From Naumannella halotolerans (GTDB lineage Bacteria > Actinomycetota > Actinomycetes > Propionibacteriales > Propionibacteriaceae), in assembly GCF_004364645.1 (NCBI RefSeq), contig NZ_SOAW01000002.1, positions 1 to 64,000 on the forward strand: a stretch of 64,000 bases of DNA, written 5' to 3'. The translations under genes were made by a program, and so were the position numbers. Each line of letters starts with the position of its first letter. Positions within the stretch are counted from its first letter, which is position 1. This document shows, piece after piece, positions 17,597-25,925 of the stretch. The notes beneath the pieces are model-generated. The model worked only from the letters and a program-made list of their open reading frames with translations, did no database searches and had not been told where the DNA came from.

Positions 17597-18557
17597 CCCT
17601 GGGCCTCCGCTCGGGCAGCACCCGGGGCAGGAGTCGGACCATGATCACCATGGCCACCAGTTCGACCAGGGTCTGGGTCACCACCACCAGTGGCGCCATC
17701 GACAGACTCTGCGGCAACGCCAGCGCCAGCGGCAGCACGACCAGGGAGTTCCGGGTGACCCCACTGAAGATCAGCGCCCGACCATCGGCTGCCGGCAGCC
17801 GGGCCATCCGGGCCGTGGCCAGACCGATCAGGTTCATGATCACGACGAAGGCCGCATAGACACAGACAACCTGCCACAGCTGCCCGAGCCGTTCACCTAC
17901 TCCGCGGATCTGGGAGCCCACCACCGTTGCCAGGGTGATCATGAGCAGCGGCACCATCGCCGCCTGCATCAACTCCTCGAGCTGACGGGCGAGGCCGAGG
18001 CGGAGCCGCTGGACCACGGCCGCGGCGGCCAGCGGCAGCAGGATCAACAGGCAGAAGGCCCGGAGGAAGGGCTGCGGGTCGATCATCGCGACGGCGCTCG
18101 GTCCGAGGAACAGGACGAAGCAGACCGGTAGCAGCACCAGCTGCCCGATCATCAACAGCGGTGTCACGGCCAGCAGTTTGTCCGCAGACCCTCCGACCAG
18201 TCGGCTGAAGACGATCACATAGTCGACGCACGGAGCCAACAGCACCAGGAGCATTCCGACCAGCAATGCCCGGTCGGCAGCGACGAACCGGGAGAGACCG
18301 AAGACGATCAACGGCACCAGCACGAAGTTGAGCACGCTCAGCGAGCCGAGAAAGCGCAGGTCGGTCCAGGCTGCACCCAAGCGGTCGAACGGCACGCTCA
18401 GGAAGGTGGCGAACAACAGCAGGCCCAGGGCCGGCTCGATGGCCACCTCGGCAATCCGGGCTCCGGGCAGGAACCACCCGCCGAGGATTCCGGCACCGAT
18501 GGCCACCAGGTACAGCATCACCTGATGGCGTTCGGCGAGGGCGGCGAACCGGGACAC
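17583..18557 (-). CDS. Arsenic-resistance-type transporter of the BASS/ACR3-like superfamily
   Basis: The 324-residue protein has about ten transmembrane helices. The motif LAPCVDYVIVFSRLVGG in the fourth helix region and TRNSLVVLPLALALP in the ninth match the bile-acid:sodium symporter / ACR3 arsenite-exporter fold. Whether it exports arsenite cannot be told; no arsR or arsC is close by. The start is the GTG at 18557 after AGGATCGGG. Its 3' end overlaps the glycosyltransferase gene. Confidence 0.75.
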   Translation of the reverse strand: MSRFAALAERHQVMLYLVAIGAGILGGWFLPGARIAEVAIEPALGLLLFATFLSVPFDRLGAAWTDLRFLGSLSVLNFVLVPLIVFGLSRFVAADRALLVGMLLVLLAPCVDYVIVFSRLVGGSADKLLAVTPLLMIGQLVLLPVCFVLFLGPSAVAMIDPQPFLRAFCLLILLPLAAAAVVQRLRLGLARQLEELMQAAMVPLLMITLATVVGSQIRGVGERLGQLWQVVCVYAAFVVIMNLIGLATARMARLPAADGRALIFSGVTRNSLVVLPLALALPQSLSMAPLVVVTQTLVELVAMVIMVRLLPRVLPERRPRVSSD

Positions 18558-18700
18558 ATCCCGATCCTAAGGAATCGGCGTGCCCGGGGTGCTCGGAGCC
18601 GAGCTACGCGATCGACGGCCTGCCGGGCCGTCGCCGATCGAGGATCTCCGACGGGTCGGTCGACAGCGGGTACAGGGAGGTCTCGATGTGATGCCGGTTA

Positions 18701-18714
18701 TGACATCGCTGTCA
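18701..18714. promoter_or_regulatory. LacI-type palindromic operator
   Basis: TGACATCGCTGTCA is a 14-bp palindrome (TGACA/TGTCA arms) with the central CG that is the hallmark of LacI-family operators. It lies about 90 bp upstream of the LacI-family gene and most likely mediates autoregulation. Confidence 0.7.
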
Positions 18715-18805
18715 CCATGTGTGAAGCTAGCACAGCCGCAGTGACCTGCACCACCCTCGGCATGATCAAGGAGCCCGACGACGTGCGATCCAGGAGAATC
18801 ACAGG

Positions 18806-19822
18806 ATGAGCGAAACGACCACCGTGACCCCCCAACGACGGGTGACCCTGGCACAGGTGGCCGAACACGCCGGAGTCAGCCTGAAAACGGCCTCCCGCGC
18901 ACTCGGCGGCGAACCGCATGTCACCGATCAGACCCGTCAGCGGGTGCTGTCGGCGGCCACCACGCTCGGCTACCGCCGCAACACCGCAGCCAGCCTGTTG
19001 GCCAGCGGCCGGGTGGCCGAGCTGGTCGGGCTGGTCACCGGTGATCTGACCAACCCGTTCTACGCCGCCCTGGCTCAGGGCCTGGAGGACGTGATCGATC
19101 CGGCCGGGGTGCAGCTGAACGTCGCCAGCACCCGGGAGGATCCCGAACAGGAGTGGCGACTGGTCCGCGACCTGGCCGATCTTCGGGTACGCGGCCTGGC
19201 GATCGTCTCGGCGATGGATGATCATTCCCGCTATGCCGAACTGCAGGCCCGCGGAATCGAATTGATCTTCGTCGACCGGCCGGCCCAAGGCGTCAGCGCC
19301 TGCTCGGTGATCTCGGACAACCTCGGTGGCGGCCGGGCCGCCGCGACGCACCTGCTGCAGCACGGACACCGCCGGATCTCCTTCGTGGGTGACTATTCCT
19401 GGCTGCACACCTATCGGCAGCGAGTCGACGGCATGGGCCAGGTACTCGACCCCGAGGCCCCACAGTGGCGGGAACTGATCCGCGACGGGGCCCATGACTC
19501 GGCCACTGCTCGTCGCCATGTACTCGAACTCGAATCGAGCGACCAGCCGCCGACGGCCTATGTCGCCGGCAACAATCGGGTCCTGCTGGGCATCCTCGAG
19601 GCGTTGAGCACCACCCGGGAGGATCGCCCGATGCCCGCGGTACTCGGTTTCGACGATGTCGAATGGGGGCCGGTGATGCAGCTCAGCGTGGTGGCGACCG
19701 ACCCGTACCGGATGGGGCGTCTGGCCGGGGAACAACTGGTCGCAGGCCCGAGCGCCACCGAGGAACCGCTGGTCGTACCGACATCGCTGATCGCGCGCGG
19801 TTCCGGGGAGCGGCAGTCGTGA
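18806..19822 (+). CDS. LacI family transcriptional regulator
   Basis: This 338-residue protein has an N-terminal LacI helix-turn-helix and hinge helix (VTLAQVAEHAGVSLKTASRA, about residues 11-30; hinge ending AASLLASGR), then a two-lobed sugar-binding-protein fold (LVGLVTGDLTNPFYAALAQG; VISDNLGGGRAAATHLL; VLGFDDVEWG). It would repress sugar-utilisation genes until an inducer binds. No sugar operon adjoins it here, so the regulon is elsewhere or only itself. The ATG at 18806 follows CAGGAGAATCACAGG. The palindrome at 18701-18714 is its probable operator. Confidence 0.9.
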   Translation: MSETTTVTPQRRVTLAQVAEHAGVSLKTASRALGGEPHVTDQTRQRVLSAATTLGYRRNTAASLLASGRVAELVGLVTGDLTNPFYAALAQGLEDVIDPAGVQLNVASTREDPEQEWRLVRDLADLRVRGLAIVSAMDDHSRYAELQARGIELIFVDRPAQGVSACSVISDNLGGGRAAATHLLQHGHRRISFVGDYSWLHTYRQRVDGMGQVLDPEAPQWRELIRDGAHDSATARRHVLELESSDQPPTAYVAGNNRVLLGILEALSTTREDRPMPAVLGFDDVEWGPVMQLSVVATDPYRMGRLAGEQLVAGPSATEEPLVVPTSLIARGSGERQS

Positions 19823-19858
19823 CCCAGCCGGCCCGAGCTGTTGCTGCACAATGACGCC

Positions 19859-20642
19859 ATGACATCGTCACACCCCGACAGCATCGGTTTCATCGGTGTC
19901 GGAGAGATCGCAGCAGCCATGGTCGACGGCCTGTGCAGACAGCAGGATCCGCCGATGATCATCCTCTCCCCGCGTGGGGCGGACACCTCGGCGAGGCTGG
20001 CATCGGCCCATCCGAACGTGAGCGTCGCGGCCGACAACAGCGCCGTCGCCGAACAGTCCTCGACGGTGGTGCTGGCGGTACGACCGGACCAGGTCCACGA
20101 TGCCCTGTCCGGTCTGGTCTTCGGCCCCGGAACGACCCTGATCAGCGCGGTGGCCGCGACATCGATCGCCACGCTCACCGGTCTGGTCGGTGACGCGGTG
20201 ACGATCACCCGCTCGATCCCGATGCCCGCGGTCCGGCACGGTTGCGGGGTGACCGCGATCCATCCCGACGAACCGGTGACCAGCAGCTTCTACGAGACCC
20301 TCGGCACCGTCGTCCCGGTGGATTCCGAGGATGCCTTCTCGACCCTCTCGGTGTGCAGTGCGACCGTCTCGACCATGCTGGGTTACCTGGCCGAGATCGG
20401 CGCCTGGGCCGGTGAGAACGACGTGGAGCCTGAAGCCGTCGACGCGTACCTGAAGGGCATCTTCGCCGGAGTCGGGGAGGAGATCGCCGACCCCGCCACC
20501 GGCCTGGACGAGCTGGCGAAGGGGCACGAAACCCCCGGGGGACTGAACGAGCAACTGCGTACAAGTTGGTTGACCCGGCAGAACCGGTCGGCATTGCGAA
20601 CCGCCCTGGATGCGGTCCGGCGCCGGACCACCCAGGGCCTGA
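19859..20642 (+). CDS. Pyrroline-5-carboxylate reductase-like protein, stop codon missing
   Basis: The N-terminus has the NAD(P) loop IGFIGVGEIAAAMVDGL. VVLAVRPDQV and the C-terminal dimerisation part (about 155-250: YLKGIFAGVGEEIAD, GGLNEQLRTS) follow, as in ProC, which makes proline from pyrroline-5-carboxylate. Homology ends near 20627 (ALDAVRRR). The frame then enters three 15-bp repeats and stays open to 21493, through most of pheA. A one-base shift would end it at the TGA at 20640-20642, used here as the end. ATG at 19859 is the start. It may be a non-canonical P5CR relative rather than the main ProC. Confidence 0.65.
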
Positions 20643-20671
20643 CCACCCAGGGCCTGACCACACAGGGCAGG
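20627..20671. repeat. Three 15-bp tandem repeats
   Basis: ACCACCCAGGGCCTG at 20627-20641 and 20642-20656, then a copy with two changes at 20657-20671. The array lies at the 3' end of the P5C-reductase-like gene and encodes TTQGL repeats in its frame. Slippage here could explain the lost stop codon. Confidence 0.85.
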
Positions 20672-20699
20672 GGGCCGAACGGCTCTACACTGACCAGCC

Positions 20700-21542
20700 G
20701 TGGACACCCTCCGACGCATCGCCTATCAGGGCGAACCCGGCTCCAACTCACACACGGTGTGCGCCAAGTACTACCCGGACGCAGAAGCCATCCCCTGCGC
20801 CTCCTTCGAGGATGTCTTCGCCCTCGTCGGTACGGGCGGCGCCGAGCTTGCCATGATCCCGATCGACAACTCGATCGCCGGCCGGGTGGCCGACATCCAC
20901 CAGTTCCTGCCGACCTCGGGTCTGCACATCATCGCCGAGCACTTCCTGCCGATCCGGTTCCACCTGATGGCGCTTCCCGGTACCTCACTGGACCGGATCG
21001 AGACCGTGCACAGCCACATCCACGCCCTTGGACAGTGCCGGGCATTTCTGCGTACCCACCGATTGACCCCGGTGATCTCCGGCGACACCGCCGGGGCCGC
21101 CCGGGAGACCAGGGAGGCCGGTCTGGTCAGCCAGGCTGCGATCGCACCGGAACTGGCCGCCGACATCTACGGGCTGGAGATCCTCGAACGCGATGTCGAG
21201 GACGAGGCCCACAACACAACCCGTTTCGTCGTCCTCTCGCGCGACCTGGTGGAGGCAGCCCCGGACAACGGACCGGTGGTGACCAGTTTCGTCTTCCGCG
21301 TCCGCAACCTGCCCGCGGCGCTGTACAAGGCGCTCGGCGGGTTCGCCACCAATGGCGTGAACATGACCAAACTAGAGTCCTACATGGTCGACGGGCAGTT
21401 CACCGCCACCCAGTTCCTGGCCGAGGTGGACGGTCACCCCGCACATCAGGGTGTCCGTCGGGCACTGGAGGAACTGCGCTTCTTCACCCATGAGGTGAAG
21501 ATCCTCGGCGTCTACCCCGCCGCACCCGACCGCGTGTCCTGA
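20700..21542 (+). CDS. pheA: Prephenate dehydratase
   Basis: The 280-residue enzyme converts prephenate to phenylpyruvate in phenylalanine synthesis. The catalytic domain has IAYQGEPGSNSH at the N-terminus, ELAMIPIDNSIAGRV and the conserved NTTRFVVLSRD near 175. The C-terminal ACT domain (about 195-275) carries GALF/ESRP-like elements as LPAALYKALGGFATNGVN and TKLESYM, which bind phenylalanine for feedback inhibition. It is a mono-functional form without chorismate mutase, usual in actinomycetes. The GTG at 20700 is the start. The preceding frame overlaps it almost completely. Confidence 0.93.
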   Translation: MDTLRRIAYQGEPGSNSHTVCAKYYPDAEAIPCASFEDVFALVGTGGAELAMIPIDNSIAGRVADIHQFLPTSGLHIIAEHFLPIRFHLMALPGTSLDRIETVHSHIHALGQCRAFLRTHRLTPVISGDTAGAARETREAGLVSQAAIAPELAADIYGLEILERDVEDEAHNTTRFVVLSRDLVEAAPDNGPVVTSFVFRVRNLPAALYKALGGFATNGVNMTKLESYMVDGQFTATQFLAEVDGHPAHQGVRRALEELRFFTHEVKILGVYPAAPDRVS

Positions 21543-21601
21543 CATCACGGCAACACGCCGAGAACGACCGGCTTCGACCCATCGCGGCCGATCGAGGCAG
21601 C

Positions 21602-22030
21602 TCAGCGCAGGACGCTGGACAGCAAGAGACTGGTCTCGCTGTTGATCACGCCGTCGATCGACCGGATCTGACCGAGCAACCGGTCGAAGTCACCCAGATT
21701 GGCGGTCCGCAGTTCGGCCACCAGATCCCAACTGCCGTTGGTGCTGTGCAGGGAGGTGATCTCGGAGAAGCCCCGCAACCGCCGGATCACCGCATCGATG
21801 CTGCGTCCCTCGACCTCGATCAGCGAGACCGCGTGGATGGTCAACGGGTCGGCCTCCCCGCGTACCCGCGCGGTGAAGCCGATGATCGTCCCCTCCTCGA
21901 CCAACCGGGCGATCCGGGCACCGACCGTGGCCCGGGAGACCCCGAGCTGGCGGGACAGTGCAGCAGTGCTGGCCCGACCATCCTCCCGCAGCGCCGAGAG
22001 CAACCGACGATCCAGATCATCCAGAGCCAT
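21602..22030 (-). CDS. Lrp/AsnC family transcriptional regulator
   Basis: The 142-residue protein has an N-terminal winged helix-turn-helix (LDDLDRRLLSALREDGRAST ... LSRQLGVSRATVGARIARL, residues 3-50) and a C-terminal RAM effector domain (TIHAVSLIEVEGRSI to TSLLLSSVL). Lrp-type proteins sense amino acids. It is divergent from ornithine cyclodeaminase and the CtlX-type hydrolase, so arginine, ornithine or citrulline is the likely ligand. An inverted repeat at 22046-22078 lies just upstream of its start. Confidence 0.9.
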   Translation of the reverse strand: MALDDLDRRLLSALREDGRASTAALSRQLGVSRATVGARIARLVEEGTIIGFTARVRGEADPLTIHAVSLIEVEGRSIDAVIRRLRGFSEITSLHSTNGSWDLVAELRTANLGDFDRLLGQIRSIDGVINSETSLLLSSVLR

Positions 22031-22045
22031 GGCCGCACTCTACTT

Positions 22046-22078
22046 CACAGATTGACCAACAAGAGCTATCGATCTGTG
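22046..22078. promoter_or_regulatory. Inverted repeat, probable Lrp operator
   Basis: CACAGATTG (22046-22054) and CGATCTGTG (22070-22078) match as inverted arms at eight of nine positions with a 15-bp spacer. The site lies in an AT-richer patch 16 bp upstream of the Lrp gene start and about 135 bp upstream of ocd. It is placed to control both. Confidence 0.5.
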
Positions 22079-22213
22079 CAGAATCCTGCGATAAGTCGAT
22101 CACTCTTGCGGTTGCCCTTGCACATCGACCAAATCTAGCCTTGAAGGACCGTCGGCCGGCGAGGTTGCCGCCCCCGGCGTACCCTGCGAGATCCCGAGCT
22201 GCGAGGAGCGACC

Positions 22214-23248
22214 ATGACCACCTTCGTCGACGTACCCAATATGGTCCGTTGGATCAGCGACCGCGGTGTCGCGAACATCATCGGCGGCATGGCCGAGTAC
22301 ATCCGGTCTGATTTCACGCGCTGGGAGCACTTCGACAAGACCCCGCGGGTCGCCAGCCACACCCCCTTCGGCGTGATCGAGCTGATGCCGACCAGCGACG
22401 GGGAGACCTACGGCTTCAAGTACGTCAACGGCCACCCCGCCAACCCGGCTCGCGGCTTCCAGACCGTCACCGCCTTCGGGGTGCTGGCCGATGTGCACAA
22501 CGGTTACCCCACCTTCCTGACCGAGATGACCCTGTTGACCGCGCTACGCACCGCCGCCACCTCCGCTGTGGCCGCGAAGGCCCTGGCTCGCCCGGACTCG
22601 CAGGTGATGGCGATGGTCGGCGCCGGTTCGCAGTCGGAGTTCCAGGCCCTGGCGATGCGGGACGCGCTGGGCATCGACACCCTCCGGGTCTTCGACGTCG
22701 ACCCTGACGCGACCGCGAAACTGGTTCGCAACCTCGAACCCCTGGGATTCACGATCACCGTCTGCGGATCGGCCGCCGAGGCGACCCGTGGCGCCGACAT
22801 CGTCACCACCTGTACGGCCGACAAGGCACTGGCCACGGTCCTGCACAATGCCGATGTCGTTCCCGGGATGCACCTGAACGCGATCGGCGGGGACTGCCCG
22901 GGCAAGACCGAACTCGATCCGCTGATCCTCGACCGGTCGGAGGTGAAGGTCTTCGTCGAATATCCGCCGCAGACCTTCATCGAGGGTGAGATCCAGCACA
23001 AGAGCCCCGACTTCGGTGTCACCGAGCTCTGGCAGGTCCTGACCGGTGCGGTTCCGGGCCGCGACAGCGAAGAGCAGATCACCCTCTTCGACTCGGTCGG
23101 TTTCGCCGTCGAGGACTTCTCCGCGCTGCGCTACCTGCGCGACGATGTCACCGGTACCGACCTCGCCGACGAGATCGATCTGATCGCCGCACCTGAGGAT
23201 CCGAAGGATCTGTACGGTCTGGTCGGCGCGTTCTCCCCGGTCGGCTGA
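22214..23248 (+). CDS. Ornithine cyclodeaminase family protein
   Basis: This 344-residue enzyme has the family substrate-binding part (YGFKYVNGHPANPARGFQTV, about residues 65-85), TEMTLLTALRTAATSAVAAK, and a Rossmann NAD site (VMAMVGAGSQSEFQALAM). It then has AADIVTTCT-like and LNAIGGDCPGKTELD segments. It would convert ornithine to proline and ammonia. The ATG at 22214 follows GAGGAGCGACC. The next gene begins at the stop codon, so the two form an operon for arginine/ornithine breakdown under the divergent Lrp regulator. Confidence 0.9.
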   Translation: MTTFVDVPNMVRWISDRGVANIIGGMAEYIRSDFTRWEHFDKTPRVASHTPFGVIELMPTSDGETYGFKYVNGHPANPARGFQTVTAFGVLADVHNGYPTFLTEMTLLTALRTAATSAVAAKALARPDSQVMAMVGAGSQSEFQALAMRDALGIDTLRVFDVDPDATAKLVRNLEPLGFTITVCGSAAEATRGADIVTTCTADKALATVLHNADVVPGMHLNAIGGDCPGKTELDPLILDRSEVKVFVEYPPQTFIEGEIQHKSPDFGVTELWQVLTGAVPGRDSEEQITLFDSVGFAVEDFSALRYLRDDVTGTDLADEIDLIAAPEDPKDLYGLVGAFSPVG

Positions 23249-23251
23249 GTG

Positions 23252-24274
23252 ATGCAGCGTCAGGCACCGGGGGCGGTGATCATGATCCGCCCCCATCACT
23301 TCCGACCCAATCCGCAGACCCGTGCCGACAATGCTTTCCAGTCCCCCACCGACCGCTCACCGCGCGCTGTCGCCGCGACCGCCTTCGCCGAGGTGACCGC
23401 CGCTGCCGAACGCCTGCGTGGAGCCGGGGTCGAGGTCCATCTGTTCGACGACCATGATCACGGACGCCCCGACAGCGTCTTCTGCAACAACTGGTTGTCG
23501 ACCCACGCCGATGGCCAGGTCGGGCTTTTCCCGATGTATGCGCCGAATCGTCGCAGCGAGCACCGGTCCGACGTGCTGGAGTTCCTCCGTACCCACTATC
23601 GCGTCGGCCGGGTCACCGACTACTCGCCCCTGCAGGCCGAGGAGGTCTTCCTCGAGAGCACCGGCGCGATGGTTCTCGATCATGAGTTCCGGACCGCCTA
23701 CACCGCCCGCTCGCATCGCGCCGACCCGTACCTGCTGGAACGGTTCTGCACCGACTTCGGCTACCGTCCGGTGATCTTCGACGCCCTGGACGGCGCCGGC
23801 GTGCCGATCTACCACACGAACGTGATGATGGCGATCGGCACCGAGTTCGCGCTGATCGGGCTGGATGCGATCGCCGACCCGGCCCGCCGTACCGAGGTCG
23901 CCCTCGGACTGTCCGCCGACGGTCGACGAGAGATCGTCGAGCTCTCCATCGAGCAGTTGCAGCAGTTCGCCGGTAACGCCCTGGAGCTGAGTGCCGGCAG
24001 CCATCGCATCCTGGCCATGTCCACGACAGCCCTGGCCGCCCTGACCGCCGATCAGCGACGGGTGATCGAGAAATCGGCCGAGATCGTCGCCCTGTCGGTG
24101 CCGACGATCGAACTGGCCGGTGGTTCGGTGCGGTGCATGCTGGCCGGGGTGCACCTGCCACCCCGCGACGACCCGCGCGCACCGACCTCGGCCGATCAGC
24201 ACCAAGTTGATCATGGATCGGTTGACGGAGGACCGGTTGATCATCACCACGACCGGGAGTGCGCCGACAGCTGA
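23252..24274 (+). CDS. CtlX-like amidinohydrolase (citrulline/arginine-type guanidino hydrolase)
   Basis: The 340-residue protein belongs to the pentein/amidinotransferase fold: MIRPHHFRPNPQTRADNAFQ, VFCNNWLSTHADGQVGLFPM, LDHEFRTAYTARSHRADP, VPIYHTNVMMAIGTEFALI (catalytic His region) and GGSVRCMLAGVHLP with the C-terminal catalytic cysteine. It matches citrulline-utilisation hydrolase CtlX and arginine-deiminase-related proteins. It would release ureido or guanidino nitrogen, feeding ornithine to the upstream cyclodeaminase. A His-rich tail (DHHHDRE) ends it. The ATG at 23252 (or GTG at 23249) is three bases after the ocd stop. Confidence 0.85.
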   Translation: MQRQAPGAVIMIRPHHFRPNPQTRADNAFQSPTDRSPRAVAATAFAEVTAAAERLRGAGVEVHLFDDHDHGRPDSVFCNNWLSTHADGQVGLFPMYAPNRRSEHRSDVLEFLRTHYRVGRVTDYSPLQAEEVFLESTGAMVLDHEFRTAYTARSHRADPYLLERFCTDFGYRPVIFDALDGAGVPIYHTNVMMAIGTEFALIGLDAIADPARRTEVALGLSADGRREIVELSIEQLQQFAGNALELSAGSHRILAMSTTALAALTADQRRVIEKSAEIVALSVPTIELAGGSVRCMLAGVHLPPRDDPRAPTSADQHQVDHGSVDGGPVDHHHDRECADS

Positions 24275-24283
24275 GGACAGACG

Positions 24284-24316
24284 CGAGGGCCCGGGTGTCG
24301 ATCACCCGGACCCTCG
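24284..24316. terminator. Strong hairpin between convergent genes
   Basis: CGAGGG-C-CCGGGTG (24284-24297) pairs with CACCCGG-A-CCCTCG (24303-24316) with one internal mismatch and a 5-nt loop. TGCAGTTTTC follows on the plus strand. It lies 9 bp past the CtlX-like gene and ahead of the convergent secreted-protein gene, so it may end both transcripts. Confidence 0.75.
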
Positions 24317-24360
24317 TGCAGTTTTCGGTCAGCCCCTGTTCGCCCAGCGAACCGAACCGA

Positions 24361-24864
24361 TCAGTGGGCCTGGATCGCATCGTCGAGGGAGAAGGTCTCG
24401 ACCTGGCCGAGCCCGGAGTCCCAGACGACCTCGTTGTCGGCGATCGTGCTCCCGTGATTGACCCGGATCGGCAGGTTGCCCTCGGCGCACTCGCCGACCC
24501 GGTAGCTGCCACGCTCGGGGAAGTCTCCGGAAGCCTCGTCCGGGCCGGCCTCGATGCCGTCCCAGGCATGTGTGGTCTTGTCGTCGTTCTCCTCGATCAC
24601 CACACCCCACGGCTGGATGCTGATCTGCGACCACCCGTTGACCGAGGTCGGGTTCTCCGCGGTCACACAGACCTTCGCCGGGACGTTGTAGATCGTGTAG
24701 GTGTCCTGTTCGCTGTAGACGATGGCACCGGTCAGCTCGACCGAGTAGTAGTCCTCGCTCTCGACGGGACCGGCGCTGGCCGGGGTGGCGGCCAGGGCGC
24801 CTGCGGCCAGAGCGGCCGGGACAGCGGTGGCCAGGGCCAGGGTGCGGAGCTTGGGAGCGTTCAT
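24361..24864 (-). CDS. Secreted protein, paralogue of the 15.5 kb protein
   Basis: This 167-residue protein begins with a Sec signal peptide (MNAPKLRTLALATAVPAAL ... ATPASAG, about 1-32). The mature part is beta-rich: VCVTAENPTSVNGWSQISI, then HAWDGIEAG, GDFPERGSYRVGECAEGNLP and GLGQVETFSL. The WDGIE, FP, GEC..G.LP and GQ.E.F elements occur in the same order as in the protein at 15472-15954. A DUF4352-like extracellular fold is possible. The ATG at 24864 is chosen over 24873 because GAAAGGA then has proper spacing. Function unknown. Confidence 0.75.
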   Translation of the reverse strand: MNAPKLRTLALATAVPAALAAGALAATPASAGPVESEDYYSVELTGAIVYSEQDTYTIYNVPAKVCVTAENPTSVNGWSQISIQPWGVVIEENDDKTTHAWDGIEAGPDEASGDFPERGSYRVGECAEGNLPIRVNHGSTIADNEVVWDSGLGQVETFSLDDAIQAH

Positions 24865-25128
24865 GATGTGCATTCCTTTCGTGGTTTGCCTACAGCTGCT
24901 TCGAGTCCCCGCCTGGCCGGGAAGTTCGGAGAAGACCGTGATCTTCCGGCTCCTGACGCCCACCGGCCCGCGTCTCAGGCCGCCGTGGCAGGCTCAGCGA
25001 CCGATCCGGCAGCGCCACCAACATGGTCCACATCGTGGGATCCGGATCTGCGCCAGCCCGGCTGCCACCGGTCCACCCTGGTCGACGCACACGGATCGTT
25101 CCCGGTGGTGCTGCGGCAGAATCCCGCC

Positions 25129-25833
25129 ATGGACGCACCCACTCGCGCCGAACACCTCCGCCGGCTGCTCGACGCCGCAGCCGACCCGGGGATCGCCGCA
25201 GGCCAGCAGGCCTACATGAAATCGGCGATGCCCTTTCGTGGGGTACGGATGCCTGCGGTGCGCCGGATCGTCCGGGATGCGCTGGCTCCCCGGTCCGCGA
25301 TCCCTGCCGGTCCCGGAAAGGTGTCCAGCGATGATCTGTTGCCGATCGCGACCCTGCTGTGGCGCGGTGCGCAGTTCCGGGAGGATCGCTATGCCGCGAT
25401 CACCGTGCTCGACCTCCCACCGATACGAACCTCACCGGCGACGATCCCGCTGAGCCGGGAGATGATCACCACCGGTGCGTGGTGGGATCTGGTCGATGCC
25501 ACCGCGAGCCATGTCGCAAAGGTGCTGCTCACCCATCGTGACGAGCTGACTCCGCTGATGTACGACTGGGCCGGTGACGACGACCGCTGGCTGCGGCGAT
25601 CCGCGATCATCAGTCAGTTGGGTGCGAAACAGCGCATGGACCGGGTGCTGTTGCACTCGGTGATCGAATCGAATCGCACCGATCCCGACTTCTTCATCCG
25701 CAAGGCGATCGGTTGGGCGCTGCGCGACTTCGCCCGTACCGATCCCGACTGGGTGCGGGCCCTGACCGACCAGGTGGAGCTGAGTCCGCTGTCGCGTCGC
25801 GAGGCCCTGAAGCATCTGCACCTTCCGGTCTGA
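25129..25833 (+). CDS. DNA alkylation repair protein, AlkD-like HEAT-repeat glycosylase
   Basis: The 234-residue protein shows the AlkD family pattern: YMKSAMPFRGVRMPAVRRIV near the N-terminus, WRGAQFREDRYAAI, GAWWDLVDATASHVAKVLL, DDRWLRRSAIISQL, and DPDFFIRKAIGWALRDFART near 190-210. AlkD enzymes remove positively charged alkylated purines using stacked HEAT-like helices. The W..D..A and FIRKAIGWALR motifs carry the usual catalytic aromatic and acidic residues. The frame is open far upstream (24259), but the family-like sequence starts at the ATG at 25129. Confidence 0.85.
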   Translation: MDAPTRAEHLRRLLDAAADPGIAAGQQAYMKSAMPFRGVRMPAVRRIVRDALAPRSAIPAGPGKVSSDDLLPIATLLWRGAQFREDRYAAITVLDLPPIRTSPATIPLSREMITTGAWWDLVDATASHVAKVLLTHRDELTPLMYDWAGDDDRWLRRSAIISQLGAKQRMDRVLLHSVIESNRTDPDFFIRKAIGWALRDFARTDPDWVRALTDQVELSPLSRREALKHLHLPV

Positions 25834-25925
25834 CGACGAGGATCTCCCGCCGCGCGACCGCGCCTCAGCCCGGTAGCTCCGATCAGGTGGACGGTCTCGA
25901 AATCGAGGTACGGGCCGGTGCCCGG

